Shown here: one piece after another, positions 35,098-46,985 of the stretch
Numbering within the stretch: the first letter of the stretch is position 1
How the letters are laid out: every line of letters starts with the position of its first letter
Source of the DNA: Leucogyrophana mollusca
Taxonomy: Eukaryota > Basidiomycota > Agaricomycetes > Boletales
NCBI GenBank assembly: GCA_021014945.1
Contig: MU266353.1
Coordinates: forward strand, 62,001 to 126,000
DNA: 64,000 bases
Reading direction: 5' to 3'
Made by a program: the position numbers and the translations under genes
The notes under the pieces: generated by a model
The model's database searches: none
Seen by the model: the letters and a program-made list of their open reading frames with translations, nothing else
Told to the model about the DNA's origin: nothing

Positions 35098-35916
35098 TGT
35101 GAGAGACGCTGGTAGAAGATATCGATTGGTGGGGAGAAGGCACGCAGCACTATCGTGGTCGAGCTCTTTATGTAGGAGAGCGAATCGCCAGCCAAGCGGT
35201 ATTTCCGCTGACTTAAATTACTGCTTGCTGTTGTTGTAGGGCTTCCAGCAAAACGCGGCTGTCAAGCCGGAGACGTGGTTGATCTCAAACAGAGTCTGTG
35301 TTCATTACAGGTTCGATAAACCCATTTGCTCGACGTCAGCATGGCAGAACAAGCGAACATACCTTTATCAGTAGACATTATCCAGAGCGCAGGGACGCTG
35401 TGGGGACGGGGGGAAACCACTAGGGAGGGGGGTATCTGCGGATGAGGGGCTTTTAAGGCGATCGCACGGATAAGAATACTAGGTGCCATGGCGTTCGTCG
35501 ATGTCCACGAGGCGAGGAGCATGTCGCCGGTGCAGTGTAAAACATCCTAAATTGCTGATGGAGGCCTGCAACGTGGGCGGGTAAAATAGCAATCCGAACA
35601 CGAGGAGAAACAACGAGGCAGCCCCAGCCAGAACGAATCGCAAAGTGCCAGCTTCCATACAGAATACATTCCCACAGAATCAGCACTGTCCATTTACCTG
35701 GGTCATATAAACCCAACCGAGGCCAGACGCCGTTTTTCAGGGTACCAGTCGCGTATCCATCACCGCCGGGCGCAGCGGGACTGGCGCGACAAATGTGCGA
35801 TACATACTTACAGGAAAATAACGCAGGCAAACCAAAGTTTCGAACGAAGATAGTCGTTAATTCTCACAGGAAAAGTACATGCATCGAATTAATCCAGCCC
35901 CACAAACTCGTTCCAA
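35098..35916. other. Spacer between F-box gene start and hexosaminidase gene end
   Basis: Upstream region of the F-box gene on the left. Only the small membrane ORF listed separately stands out. Confidence 0.4.
35479..35658 (-). CDS. Possible small membrane protein (59 residues)
   Basis: ATG at 35658 opens MEAGTLRFVLAGAASLFLLV, followed by FGLLFYPPTLQASISNLGCF and a basic tail, ending at TAG 35479. One hydrophobic segment suggests a signal anchor. No homologue is recalled. It could be chance, or one exon of a larger gene. Confidence 0.25.
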   Translation of the reverse strand: MEAGTLRFVLAGAASLFLLVFGLLFYPPTLQASISNLGCFTLHRRHAPRLVDIDERHGT

Positions 35917-38255
35917 TCACGCGCCCGCATCGCAAGCACCAGGTCTCAGCGCACACCACATAGGCTGCAATGCAATGGCCGCCACACCACGGTTTGTCAT
36001 CCGGAATGCAAGATCGTGCAAGCGAGGGAGCGCAGTGCTGACGTTTCTGCCCTGCGCCGTCGTACCCCCACCAACGGGGCCCGACCAGAACAACTCTGCA
36101 GACGACGCAGCGCGGGGCCAAGTTGCTGGGTCGAGGTTGTGAGGCGACGATTGCTCAGACCAGAGGAGATGCTGGCCTGTGTTCGTGGAGATAACAGGGT
36201 TCATAAAATACTTGTGAAGACAACATGGACTACTCACCGCCGAGGATGAGCTTTTTCTGCGCATCTGTGAGGCTGGCAGTAGGATCGAAGGTGTAGGACT
36301 TGGTATAGTTGAGTCATCCGAAAACATCACTGGAAACGATGATATACCTTCTGCCATGTCTTGAATGGACTGCACCAACTATCCCTAGGGAAAGTTCAGC
36401 AGTAGCACAGCTGGCGATCATAAGAACCAGTACTTACCCTGATGGATTGCTTCCAACCCAACCGCCCATGCCACAATCCTACACAAATCATGATGAGTTC
36501 CCTGTAACCTACACCAGGGCAACAAACTGACCAAGTAGAAGTAATCGGAGGCCGAGTGAATGATTCTGAAGCCCTTCTTTGCAACGGCTGCGACGTTATC
36601 AGAGGAGATCCAAACCCTGCAAACAGATAACCATCGACGTGAATTCAAGCACGCAATAGACTCCCGGGCACAAACATGACGATTGTATTGTTCGACAAGG
36701 TGACAGAGTGCTGGAGCACCATTTCTAGAGAACGGCGTCAATCAGTTATAACAGTCAAGGGATCGGCATCGTACCTTCCCAGACAATCGGCGTCTTCCCC
36801 ATGCTCGCAAGCGCCCCGTGTGTGCTCTGCGTGAACGCACTTAATGCTTGGTCTAGCGTCTGTCCAGTCGACTTCAGGATCTGCTGCGTCTGTGGATCCT
36901 CAGCGTAGCAGTTTGAGTTGATCTCATCTCCGCCCGTACTGAAAAATTTGGACGGGAACATGTTCGCGGCGGCCGTGATGAGAGAGGTGGCAAATTTGAC
37001 TGTGGCATCTGCGGCAATGCGCAGCTGGCCAGCAGGTGGTTCTGTAAGAGGCGAGTTGCAAGCTGAGGACAACACTTCCGGAGAAAGGCGTAACATACCA
37101 TTGGCGTAACTAGACCAGGGAGTGGCTCCGGGGCAGGCGACGTGCTCGGGGTGGGATTCCGCGATAACCGATGTGTGTCCCGGAGTGTCGATTTCCTGTT
37201 TCCAAACGATCAGCACCCAGAGTGGTCTTTGCCATAGACTTAACACATACCACGACAACATCGATGCCGCGCTGATCTTCACGTCAGCGCGCAGAAGTGA
37301 AATAGTCACACCTACTCACCGCAGCAGCGTATGAGACGATGTCTTGGACGTCTTGCGTGGTGTAGACATACGTGGGCGAGTACGCGCCTTTCTGGGAGAT
37401 CTCCATGAACCCGGGGATCTCCAAGGGGAAGCTCTGGCTGTCGACCACGTGCCAGTGGAACGTGTTGATCTACGACAGGACTAAGTGGGTAGGGTCAGAA
37501 GACTAATGTCTGGTGACGCACCTTCACCCAGCTCATAGCGTCGAGGGTGCGTTTGATGTCAGAAACAGGGTAGCTAACAGGACTCCATTGGGGACCATAC
37601 AAGTGTCAGCTTAATTCATGTCACTCACTAGTTGCGCGCCGTGTCCAGCATGAAGCCTCGATAGGGCTGAACATGGCGTTCTCAGCGTAAACAGCATTTC
37701 AACATGGATGCATCAATGAGAACGCACATATACGGGCCAATCTGAGATATCAATAGGCGCCTCGGGAGTATAAATAGCACCATCATACTCATACCAGAGC
37801 TGCGAAAAGGTCGTCAGACCTCTGAAGAGCCCAAGAGTCGAGTTCGCCTTCAGCGTCGCCGCAGACCCGTCGCTGGGCACACTCAGGGAGTACGCCTCGT
37901 TACGGCTTTCGAGAGCGTCCATGGCTTCGTCCGAAATACTCCGCACGGTGGCGGAATCGAGCGTCACCGTCAAGCTGGACAAGTGCTTAGCTGCCTGAAT
38001 GGCGCTGGCATCAGACGAACCACGCCCGACGACGAGACGCTCGAGATTGTCGTGTCGCAGGAAGTATTCGGTGCGCGCGACGGCATCTTCGAGGTCCTTG
38101 GGAGCGTTCCGGACAGATAACTGTATGTTGAAGTCCTTTGCGAGCACAAGAGCACTGGTGCCGGTGGTCAAGGTCTGCGGTAATGGCCATAACGCATCCA
38201 CGGGAGAAGACACGGCCAAGATGGCTGCAAGCAGAGCGGCGAATCTGATCGCCAT
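35917..38255 (-). CDS. Secreted beta-N-acetylhexosaminidase, glycoside hydrolase family 20
   Basis: Multi-exon gene with a signal peptide at the start (MAIRFAALLAAILAVSSPVDA). The start is set at the ATG at 38255. Domains in order: GH20b-like N-terminal domain with the activity-associated NSTLGLFRGLTTFSQL, then the (beta/alpha)8 catalytic domain with PYRGFMLDTARNYYPV, MSWVKINTFHWHVVDSQSFP, EIDTPGHT and the catalytic Asp-Glu pair in FSTGGDEINSNCY, then WISSDNV, YFYLDCGMGGWVG, TWQKSYTFDP and EQSLWSEQ. All signature segments are present and the exons I followed join in phase, so the gene looks intact. It hydrolyses terminal GlcNAc from chitobiose and chitin oligomers outside the cell or in the wall, with substrate-assisted catalysis by family knowledge. 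Confidence 0.94.
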
Positions 38256-38681
38256 CACGCAGGTCGCTGGTGAGCGAGGCGAGGGTTTCGTTGGGAGAGG
38301 GTTGAAGACAAGGTGGGTGCTACATTATATGCGATTGATATTCAAGGATGTTTTATGTACCTCACGGACGCAGAGCATATGTCGACTGAAAATTGAACCG
38401 CATGACCGAGAACTCGCGTCCCATCGAGGTTTTACACACAGAATACTTGCGGATCTTACATATGCATTGGCGCTCGCGGGTTGTCATCCTGAGCATCTGC
38501 TGCAGAGTAGCTAGCCTTAAGTGGACCCACAGGAGTTCGCCAGAACCATGTGCAACGAACGTCTTCGAAAGCTTACGCGTGGATCGAGATAATTTCTAGG
38601 AACCAAACTTGAAGTTTATCGAAATCCATCAACGTCAAACAACCCAACACCGCCTTAGAGCCCGCGACCGTCCTCGGAAGG
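38256..38681. other. Spacer between hexosaminidase and epsin genes
   Basis: Contains the hexosaminidase upstream region and epsin 3' flank; no further gene seen. Confidence 0.5.
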
Positions 38682-40716
38682 TTACAGCAAGAGATCATCA
38701 CCCCCGCCAGCAGAAGTCGACGACGTCCCTTTTGCACTCCCCAGTCCACCGAAGTTACCAAATCCACCGCCCATACCCATTGCGGATCCTCCAGGCTTCT
38801 GCGTCGATGCCCATATTCCAGCTTGGGCCTTCTCTTTTTCTAGATCCTTGATCGATTTGCCAGTAGTCGCAGACCTATTCCCGCCACTCGAGACAGGAGC
38901 CCCGAGGGACATCGACCACAGATCCTCAAAGTTTGATGCGGGCTTTGATGCGGGCTTAGTCGCAGCGGGTGTGGCAGCAGCGGGCGACGCGGTGCGAACG
39001 GACGTGGTAGGGGATAGAGGTTGTGATGTGGGGAACATGGTGTTCTGCATCGGTACCGCAGGAGAGGAAGAGAACGACTGCCTGTTGGACGTGGGAGAGA
39101 GCATCCCGAATGTCGCACTGGTATAGGCAGGCGGCGAGACCGGCGAAGTAGCCTTCGCGGGGGCCTGTGATGCAAGGGGTGGGCTCATAACGGGTGCTCG
39201 GCGCGCAGCAGGGGGACTTGAGCTAAGCATTTCCATGAGCGTTGGTCTCGCGCTCGCCGGCGGTGGTGAAGCAGGTGCTGCTTGGAAATCAGCAAATTCA
39301 TCATCTGTCACAAAGAGTCAGATACGGCGTAGAATGGAGTACCATGAATAAACTACCTTCTGTCGCGGTGTTCACGGTTGGCAGGGCCTTGTTAGTATTG
39401 GTACCCACACTACTAGCAAGTGGTTCATCATCGTCGCCGAATCCCCCCAATAAATCAACCTCGGGCTCCTTGGCTTTGGGTGGAGGAGGAGCGGTTGTTG
39501 TCTGCGAGGTTCGTAGAGGGGAGCCTACAGAGGTGCTTGAGCGGGAGGGAGCGTTACCGCGGGAGACCGAGGTAGATCTGCGCACGACAGTATCGTCGTC
39601 TCCGGCGGTGTATTCTTCGAATGTGGTTCGGCTTGTGCTGTCCCTGAACCCCGAGCTTCCACCGCCTGAGGAACCACCGTAGTCTACGCATCGGAAGCAT
39701 CAGTTCAATTCGAATGCCCAGATATCAGATCGAATACCTCGATCGTAGCCACCTCCGTTAGAACCGCTCATCCGGTCTCCATAATAGCCGCCGCCACCGC
39801 CGAGGCTGTCGCTCCCAAACCCACCGTAACGGCTACCACCGGAACTGAAACTCATCGGATCGTTTCCGGTACCAGTGTACTTATGGCGATTGGCCTTCGC
39901 TTTTCGCCGTTCGTTTCGGATTGCTTCCACGTCCGAGAGCATCTCGACAAGCTCACGTGCGCGATTTCGGACTGGATGGCTTGAATTAGTAAAGCGGCAT
40001 ATTGGAGCATCTCCAGCATACCGTTGAGGCCTTCGTCTTTGCCTTTGTCGTCTATGTAATGAAAGTTTCTGAGCATCTTCAGGGTAGAAACGTGAGAGCG
40101 AGCATCGTCAACCACTCTTTCACTGCCGTGCTTGACGAGGTATTCAAGTAGTTGTAGGGCCTACCCTTGGGTTTCAGCAGGTACGTACGTTCGGCCGCCA
40201 CATTATCCACCAACCTTGTATATTTGTCTCCATTGTCGCGCCTCTTTCTCCATAAACCGGGCGTAAATGCATGGCATGATTTCGTTGAAATATTGGCTGC
40301 AAGGTAATAGATCACACGCTGTACATTTGCTTCTAACGCGCGAGCTTACAAGTTAAAGGTTCTGGGACCATCGGCCTTGAGTGAGCAACAGTACATCAAA
40401 GCTGAAAAAACAACATACCCTTGGGCAATTTCTTGCATCAGAGTTGAACTCGCGCCCCTACATGTCGGGTTCAGTTAGATACTGCAGGCATGCATCAAAA
40501 GTGAGACATACCAAGGTTCGTCGTTGGTCGCTTCTCTGACCTTTGCCTCCATCTCGCTTACATTCAGAACCACATTTTTGGCCTGAAATGCAGTTCGGTA
40601 ACGTCGGAAAACCGTTGAGAAGCGCCTTCGTGGTTGCTCACCTGATTGTACATGCTTTTGAGATCATAAACCGTGAGGTTCGAGAGGGTGCTCGCGAGAG
40701 AGTCAAAGCGGTCCAT
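38682..40716 (-). CDS. ENTH-domain epsin/clathrin adaptor (Ent3/Ent5-like)
   Basis: Starts at ATG 40716 (MDRFDSLASTLSNLTVYDLK) and ends at 38682. The ENTH domain is spread over short exons: AKNVVLNVSEMEAKVREATN, SSTLMQEIAQG, TFNF (a 12-nt micro-exon), QYFNEIMPCIYARFMEKEAR, ALQLLEYLVKHGSERVVDDA and RARELVEMLSDVEAIRNERR. The disordered tail carries clathrin/adaptor-type peptides (EVDLLGGFGDDD, DDEFADFQAAP). ENTH domains bind phosphoinositides, and Ent3-like proteins sort cargo between trans-Golgi network and endosomes. The sequence around MDRFDSLASTLSNL favours the Ent3/EpsinR subgroup over endocytic epsin 1, but that is a judgement from memory. Confidence 0.92.
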
Positions 40717-41614
40717 TGCGGGCAAATTACAGTACACCTGGTGGTTAGTGCGCAAGAAACGCGGTGGTCGTCACTGTGGTTGAGCTGAAGCGGCGGCGAG
40801 GCCACAGGGTTGGCTGTGGAATTGGGATTAGCTAAGCAGAAGCCACGTGGGTTTCGACAGAATGGTGTAGGCCGGAGTCCTCGGCCCAGCGCTTGGTGGT
40901 TGAGCTTTGGTCGAGCACTCCGACCAAGCTTCAAGGAGCTCCAGGGTGACCGTAGTCTGCTATTCATCGTAGAACAATGGCCAATCTTCTGCTACCACGC
41001 GCAATCGCGTACAAGAGCCGTGGACTGGCACAAGAACCAGGAATCAGATTCAGAAGTTGACGTCTGTTGCCCACGAAGCGGCCTTGCTTTTCCCGTTTGA
41101 TTCATGACATCGTTCTCGGGTGAACGGAAAGTTGTAGGCATTCCCGTTGCATACCATTATATCTGCATAGTAACTTATCGAAATAACAGCCCGGATACCT
41201 ACTTTGTGTGTTACTGGTAGTGTGCTAGTGAAGGAAGAATTCTGGATTCTCAACGGAGACATCCTTCGGTAACTGAGCAAACATATTATCAAGCAGATTC
41301 GCATACCCGTTACCCGCGCAGCCACGGGGTTCCTCTCACTCAATTCCCTGCCGCTCTTGTCGAAGGTTAGGTCAGGTCGTTCCTTATATCATTAGGCGCG
41401 ACTCTCGTTGGCCGCCCCTCGGCGCTACCAGTGCCATCTGTCATCTCTGTGACACGAATGGACATCTGCAGTAGGAAAGAAGTACCGACTTGTGGTGGGC
41501 TCCGCGAACAGAGCGGGATTCGCCTTCTTTATCGTCAAGCCCAGTATATAAGTGCACGATGAAGCGTTTCTTGCTGAAGATCCTTCAAAGGCCACTTCTC
41601 TGTCAACCGTGACA
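40717..41614. promoter_or_regulatory. Divergent upstream region, epsin / MFS genes
   Basis: Almost 900 bp with no supported gene. A TATATAA at 41545-41551 lies 63 bp before the transporter ATG. Confidence 0.45.
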
Positions 41615-43921
41615 ATGCGGACCAACGATGATTGGGCTATTCCTGGCTCCGTTTATATGGTGAATGTACAGGAAACGTCTCCTTCGCTTCATGATGGACG
41701 ATACACCTCCATAGTGCTCAGCCCGAGACCATCCAGGGACATAAATGATCCTTTGAATTGGAGCAGGAAACGCAAGTTGCTGCATGTCGCCTGTGTGATG
41801 ATATGTAGGCCCTGTTATGAGTGCTTTTCCTGATGGTGATTAAGCTTATCTTCTGCAGATACGACCGCGATTGGAATCGCGGGCACTGTTCTCTTTTCTA
41901 TTCTTCAACCAATAACGGATGAGACTGGAATCCCGCTCTCAACCCTCAACGCTGGGACTGGGTATAGTGCGTCAAGTCTTGAACTGCGCTCGGTGACTCA
42001 GGCTAACAATCAGCATTCCTCTCGCAGCATTCCTTCGTAATGTCATTTCGTTGCACATCCATACAATTCCCTCGAAATGGCTGATCACGGTGTAGTACTG
42101 GGATGGGGCGCCCTCATCAATCAACCACTCGCTCTGACGTTCGGCAAGCGTGGCATTTACCTGTTGTCTGTTCTCGGGAGCATGGTAAATGGTGTGTTCT
42201 CTGGCGCTTGACCGTGCAGCCTAAGTAGCTTTGACAGGCGGTGTGTCTGTGGACCCCCTATATCAAAACAGAGAATCAATGGTGAGCTCTCCCCCATGTC
42301 CCTGTCTACCTCTATTCCCGCTGCACTCCTGATCTCGGCACAGGCTAGCAAACAAAATCGTACAAGGTTTTCTTTGTACGCCTTCGGAAAGTCTATGCGA
42401 AGTCAGTCTCGCAGATATTGTAATTGCATTCACTCTTCTTAACTTGCACTTGTTCTGATGATTTTTGTCAGTTTTTCGCTCATGAACGAGGAACTTATAT
42501 CGGACTATATACACTGTTTTTATTCGGGTCATTATATCACCATCTACGGTCGCTCGTGCACTGATGGTATCAATCAGGTCGAACTACTTCGCACCTCTCA
42601 TCGCTGGGGTGACGTTGCAACAATTCCCTTGTATATCTTACGATTGACAATTCGCCGTAGTTCATTTACAATGGGCAGGGCTGGCATTGGGTGATGTACT
42701 GGGCCGCCATCGTCAATGCCGCAGCCTTTCTCTTCCTCTTTCTGTTTATGGAAGAGGTGAGCACCCCTCAAACGTCTTGACATTTACTCACCGGTCCCTC
42801 CAGACAAATTATGTCCGCAATACTAGTGAGGCGACGGAAGCACGAGGCCTCAGAAACGGGGGAACCTCTGACAAGGGCGAGAAGGATTCGTCCGTTCTTG
42901 TCCATCCCGTACCCGGCGAACTCATTGGATCACCGACAAGCTTCATACAACGTTTGGCTGTATTCAATCATCGCTATGCATCGAATGAAATGCTCTTCAC
43001 CATGGCCTACCGACCACTCGTTTTGTTGCGTTTTCGTGTCGTTTTTTGGTGAGCAATTCACCATATCATTGTGTTAACCCTGGCGTTTATTGCTGTACCA
43101 TTGCTCTCAGGGCTGGTTTCCAGTATGGTGCCTGTCTCGTCTGGTATAACGTCCTTAATGCGACTTGCTCGCGTATATTCAGCGAAGCACCTTACAATTT
43201 CCCAGCAAGTTCCGTGGGGTTGACCTACCTCGGACCCATGGTTGGCATGTTAGTGGGGTGCGTTGTTCGACTGTCCCTTTCTTCAACTGTTGCATGATTG
43301 CTAAATGCTCCAAGCAGCACATTCTATAGTGGATGGGTAGGCGATAGGTTTGCTGTTCGCTACGCTCGACGAACGGACGGAGTCCGAGAGCCCGAGCATC
43401 GTCTATGGCTCATGGTCGTGTCTCTCGTTCTCTGCCCGGGTTCGCTTATTCTGTGGGGCGTAGGGGCCTCCAAGGGCATCAGCTGGGTTGGCCTAGTCGT
43501 CGGGATGGGCTTGATTTCTTGCTCGACGGGCATTGGCTCTACCCTTTCACTTGGTTACGTTCTCGACTCCTATAAGGATCTGAGTGGGGAGATGATGATG
43601 TCTGTAATCCTGGTCCGGGTCAGTTTTCGCTCTGTCTTCTGTCTGAAGACGGTGTTGACTTGCCAACAGAATTCTTTGTCGTTCATTATCGTGAGTGCGC
43701 CAAACAAAATAAGGACATCGAACTAAGTGACATCGATCTAGGGCTATGGCATCACCCCGTGGCTTGACATGGGTTATCAGAACACTTTCATTTCCGCTGC
43801 GTTCATTGGGCTCGCTATAACGATGACTTTTTTGATAGTCATCCGGTGGGGGAAAAGTTGGCGCACGGCCAGCCGCAAACTATACTGGGATTATGTCGCC
43901 ACTGCTGTGGCAGGGCATTGA
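41615..43921 (+). CDS. Major facilitator superfamily transporter (DHA1-like)
   Basis: About ten exons joined in phase from ATG 41615 to TGA 43919-43921. N-terminal signature DINDPLNWSRKRKLLHVACV marks the fungal DHA1-like drug/polyamine antiporter group. Following segments alternate membrane helices and loops: TTAIGIAGTVLFSILQPITD, LGWGALINQPLALTFGKRG, NKIVQGFLCTPSESLCEVSL, FFAHERGTYIGLYTLFLFG, NGQGWHWVMYWAAIVNAAAF, a hydrophilic central loop, FSEAPYNFPASSVGLTYLGP, FYSGWVGDRFAVRYARR and a final pair of helices. The junction near 41967-42092 is best read as a 126-nt intron from GTGCGT to GTGTAG. Substrate unknown; export of small organic cations or toxins is the family norm. No frameshift or stop was found. 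Confidence 0.88.
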
Positions 43922-44231
43922 TACTACGAGATCATGCGCCTCACAACCCCTAGGAAAATCATGATTTGCCGATTTAACGAAGAATTCGCTATTACCCCGC
44001 CGAAACAAATTGCCCGTGGCCGTGAAATTGCTTTCGGCGAATACGAGTATCTCTGGGGAGTACGCGTGAGAGCCCATAGCTGAGTGTTTCGATAAGGTGA
44101 CTAACGATGTTTGGAGGCGCCTGTATTGTTCATATGGACATCGGTGTGGGATCAGCATCTAAATTTCCTCGATGAATCAATCACAACCCGTACTGGCGGC
44201 TATGATGTACAAGTACCGTTAGGAGAACTAT
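43922..44231. other. Convergent 3' region, MFS / ICMT-1
   Basis: About 300 bp of 3' flanks; no gene seen. Confidence 0.5.
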
Positions 44232-45000
44232 TCAATAAATGCCCGGAATCAATCGATATTTCACGTTCCTAACCCAGGCCAGCCATTCATCCTTAAAATT
44301 CGCCCTCATCATCGCATCTTCCTTCGGAACCCTCATCACGAGAGCCACCATACTGAAACCGTACATCGCGAGCCACGGCAGAATAACTGCCTTCACTCCA
44401 GTAACCCCCAATACCCCCGATTCCCTTAACCACGAACCACGACTTCCGTGCATGATGCATATCCCGACCATACATGTAATTGCTGCCGTGTAGCTGGGAT
44501 GGCGGACAACTGAATAAGGACCGGTGGTCACGAGCTTATGGCCTTCTCGAAAACTGAGCGAGAAAGTGAACAGCCGGCCAAGTTCGCGATAGCAAAGCCA
44601 TCTGATTAAACCACCGGACGTGGCTAACATACTCCCCACCACCAATGTTCGCGTGATAGGAACGTTCTGGAACTGAGGGCTGCTGAGGGTGGCCAGCGCA
44701 GATCGAAGTGCTTTTGGGAGGGACGAAGCAACGTGAGGATACAGTATGGCAGTCACTTCCGCGACCGTCCCTGTCCAATAAACAGCCTGTAAAATCATAA
44801 TTAGGGCACGGAGAACCTGCATTTCGACCAGCAGTCACCTTCAAGAAGTCACAACCCCACGTTACGACGGGGGCCATGAACGCTTCACGGATACTTGAGA
44901 TAGGAACTGCCTCAGTTGCAGAAGGAGCATTGGGTGATGTGACGGCTGTGTGGAATCCTATGGCCGCTGAAAAAACGAATGGTAGTCTGACCAGAGACAT
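44232..45000 (-). CDS. Isoprenylcysteine carboxyl methyltransferase-like protein, copy 1
   Basis: Two exons, 45000-44839 and 44786-44232, 238 residues. N-terminal hydrophobic segment MSLVRLPFVFSAAIGFHTAV, a second (AVYWTGTVAEVTAILYP), then RTLVVGSMLATSGGLIRWLC, RELGRLFTFSLSF and the ICMT/PEMT-type signature GHKLVTTGPYSVVRHPSYTA that forms the S-adenosylmethionine and substrate site. It ends in EDAMMRANFKDEWLAWV and LIPGIY. ICMT methylates the farnesylated cysteine of CaaX proteins at the ER, for example Ras and the lipopeptide pheromones of basidiomycetes. First of three tandem paralogues on the same strand; whether this copy keeps ICMT activity or has taken a different substrate is unknown. 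Confidence 0.9.
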
Positions 45001-45423
45001 CGCTGAAACGGCGGGTTGAAAACAAAACCACGACTCCGCCTCCGTTTATATGGGATATCTTCGTCCGACTACCGGAGGCAATGCATGATTTCTGGTCTAT
45101 GTGGTTCGCGTCTCGACTGCTGTTACGGAAGGTGCCTCGTTATTCGACGATTTCAGGGGTGAAGGGAGTCAGGCGACCGATGGGCACATCTATCGGTAAT
45201 TCGGGCACTCTTACGATTTCTCCCAGGCAGTCACTGACGCAGGTGTTGATCTGTATTGATATGGCAATGCAACGAGGCCGGCATGCTGTTGATTAAATAG
45301 CCGAACCTGACGGGTCTCAGATCAGTAAGACGAGGCCGTAGCTCTTAGATGTTTGGGACGGGCTCCCAAAGCTTTATTTTTCGCTTTCCAGTTATTCATC
45401 TGTCAGAGCACGGCGCTCCATAT

Positions 45424-46192
45424 TCAGTATATACCCGGAATAAGACGATATTTTACTCTACTAGACCAGTCCAACCATTCGTCCTGGAAGTTTTCCTTCA
45501 TCATCTCATCCTCCTTTGGAATCCGCTTGACAAGAGAAACTACTGCCAAAATACGTATCACAAGCCATGTCATCACAAGCTCCTTGACGCCAATGACGTC
45601 CAATATTCCGGATTCCCTCAGCCACGAACCTCGGCTTCCGTGCATGATACACACTCCTATCATGCAAATAATCGCACCTGTGTAGCTGGGGTGGCGAACC
45701 ACTGAATAGGGCCCGGTGGTGACAAGTTTGTGGCCTTTACGAACGCTGAGTGCGAAGGTGAATAGTCGGCCAAGTTCCCGGTAGCAAAACCATCGGAGAA
45801 GGCCAGCGGATACAATTAGCATGCTACCCACTATGAACGCTGGGGTGATATTTGCGCTGGGAGTCAAAATGCGGTCCGGGGTGGACAGAACAGACTGTGG
45901 AAGCGAGTGGACTACATGGCGACCTATCATGGAGGTCACTTCTGCGATAGTCCCGGCCCAGTATACACCCTTGAGTGGCAGATATTAGCACTTTGACGAT
46001 TGTCTTCAAACTTAAGTGGCCGAAATTTACCTTTAAGACTGGATGTCCCCACACAATGACATTGAAAAGAAATGTTTCGGGGATACCGGAGGGAGGGACT
46101 CTTTCGTCCGTAGATGGAACGTTCGGGGTGGTGACAGCTATGTGGAACCCTAACGCTGCTGATAAGATGAGTGGAACTTTGATGAGGGACAT
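45424..46192 (-). CDS. Isoprenylcysteine carboxyl methyltransferase-like protein, copy 2
   Basis: Two exons, 46192-46031 and 45969-45424, 235 residues, same layout as copies 1 and 3. Conserved segments are MSLIKVPLILSAALGFHIAV, GVYWAGTIAEVTSMIG, RELGRLFTFALSVRKGHKLV, TTGPYSVVRHPSYTGAIICM, EDEMMKENFQDEWLDW and LIPGIY. The methionine at 46192 is chosen because it aligns with the other copies. However, the frame stays open for 174 more codons upstream to an ATG at 46714, so an N-terminal extension is possible (see findings). Confidence 0.88.
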
Positions 46193-46985
46193 GAGTGTGA
46201 GGGTACGTCTTTCCACTGATGGTAGGCTACTGTCGAGATTGGCGAGTATATTTTCGACGCGGATATCATTTATACTGCACCAGCTGTGTCCACGTCGGAG
46301 TGGGGTACTTTCGGGTACCTCTTCCACGACTATGCGGATCCGGGTCGCGGCCAGCCTCGTTGGCGAAGTACGGAAGGAGGGGGTGTCCATCAGTAGAAAG
46401 AAGTCACCTTCGTCCCTGACACGGAACTTAGAGGGGCCGCTGTCACGGCTGCCCTCAAGCATACGACATGTCAGTAGCCAGTGCAGTGCCGGGGATGGAC
46501 TTGTCAGTCGCGGTACATCCGACTCAGTACCCTGAGTTATAAGCTCAAGTGTTCTGGCCGTGCGGAGCGTATAGTAAAAGGCGCGTTGTTGGTATGGCCT
46601 AGAATGGATATCACTAGTAGCATATGGGGAGAGAGTGGAGGCGGGAAGTAAGTTCTTCCGAGCCCATGCATGTTCTGAAAATGTGAGAAACATTGGTGAA
46701 CACGTACCCGACATCCAAGGGCCCCGGAGAAAAAGGGTGATCTATGGCTGTGCGTATTATTGGGACGTGGTGACCCGTGCTGGCCAGATATCGGATATTC
46801 CGGGGTTTAAATGCAGGTAAGAGATGCATATGCGCATGCGGTCCCACGCGTCCCAATGATTATGATAGACAATTGGTAGAAACGTTCAGAGCACGCACTG
46901 TACGTGAAACTGAAAACGCGCATTTCTGCGCCATGTAACATCCTGTAGACCAGTTTACATCAAGTACCAACTGAAAAGTGGCAAA
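46193..46985 (-). other. Region upstream of ICMT copy 2 with a long in-frame open extension
   Basis: From 46714 to 46193 the minus strand is open in the same frame as ICMT copy 2 (EGDFFLLMDTPSFRTSPTRL is a sample). Nothing in it is recognised and the other copies lack it. 46715-46985 is the 3' flank of copy 3. Confidence 0.35.
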
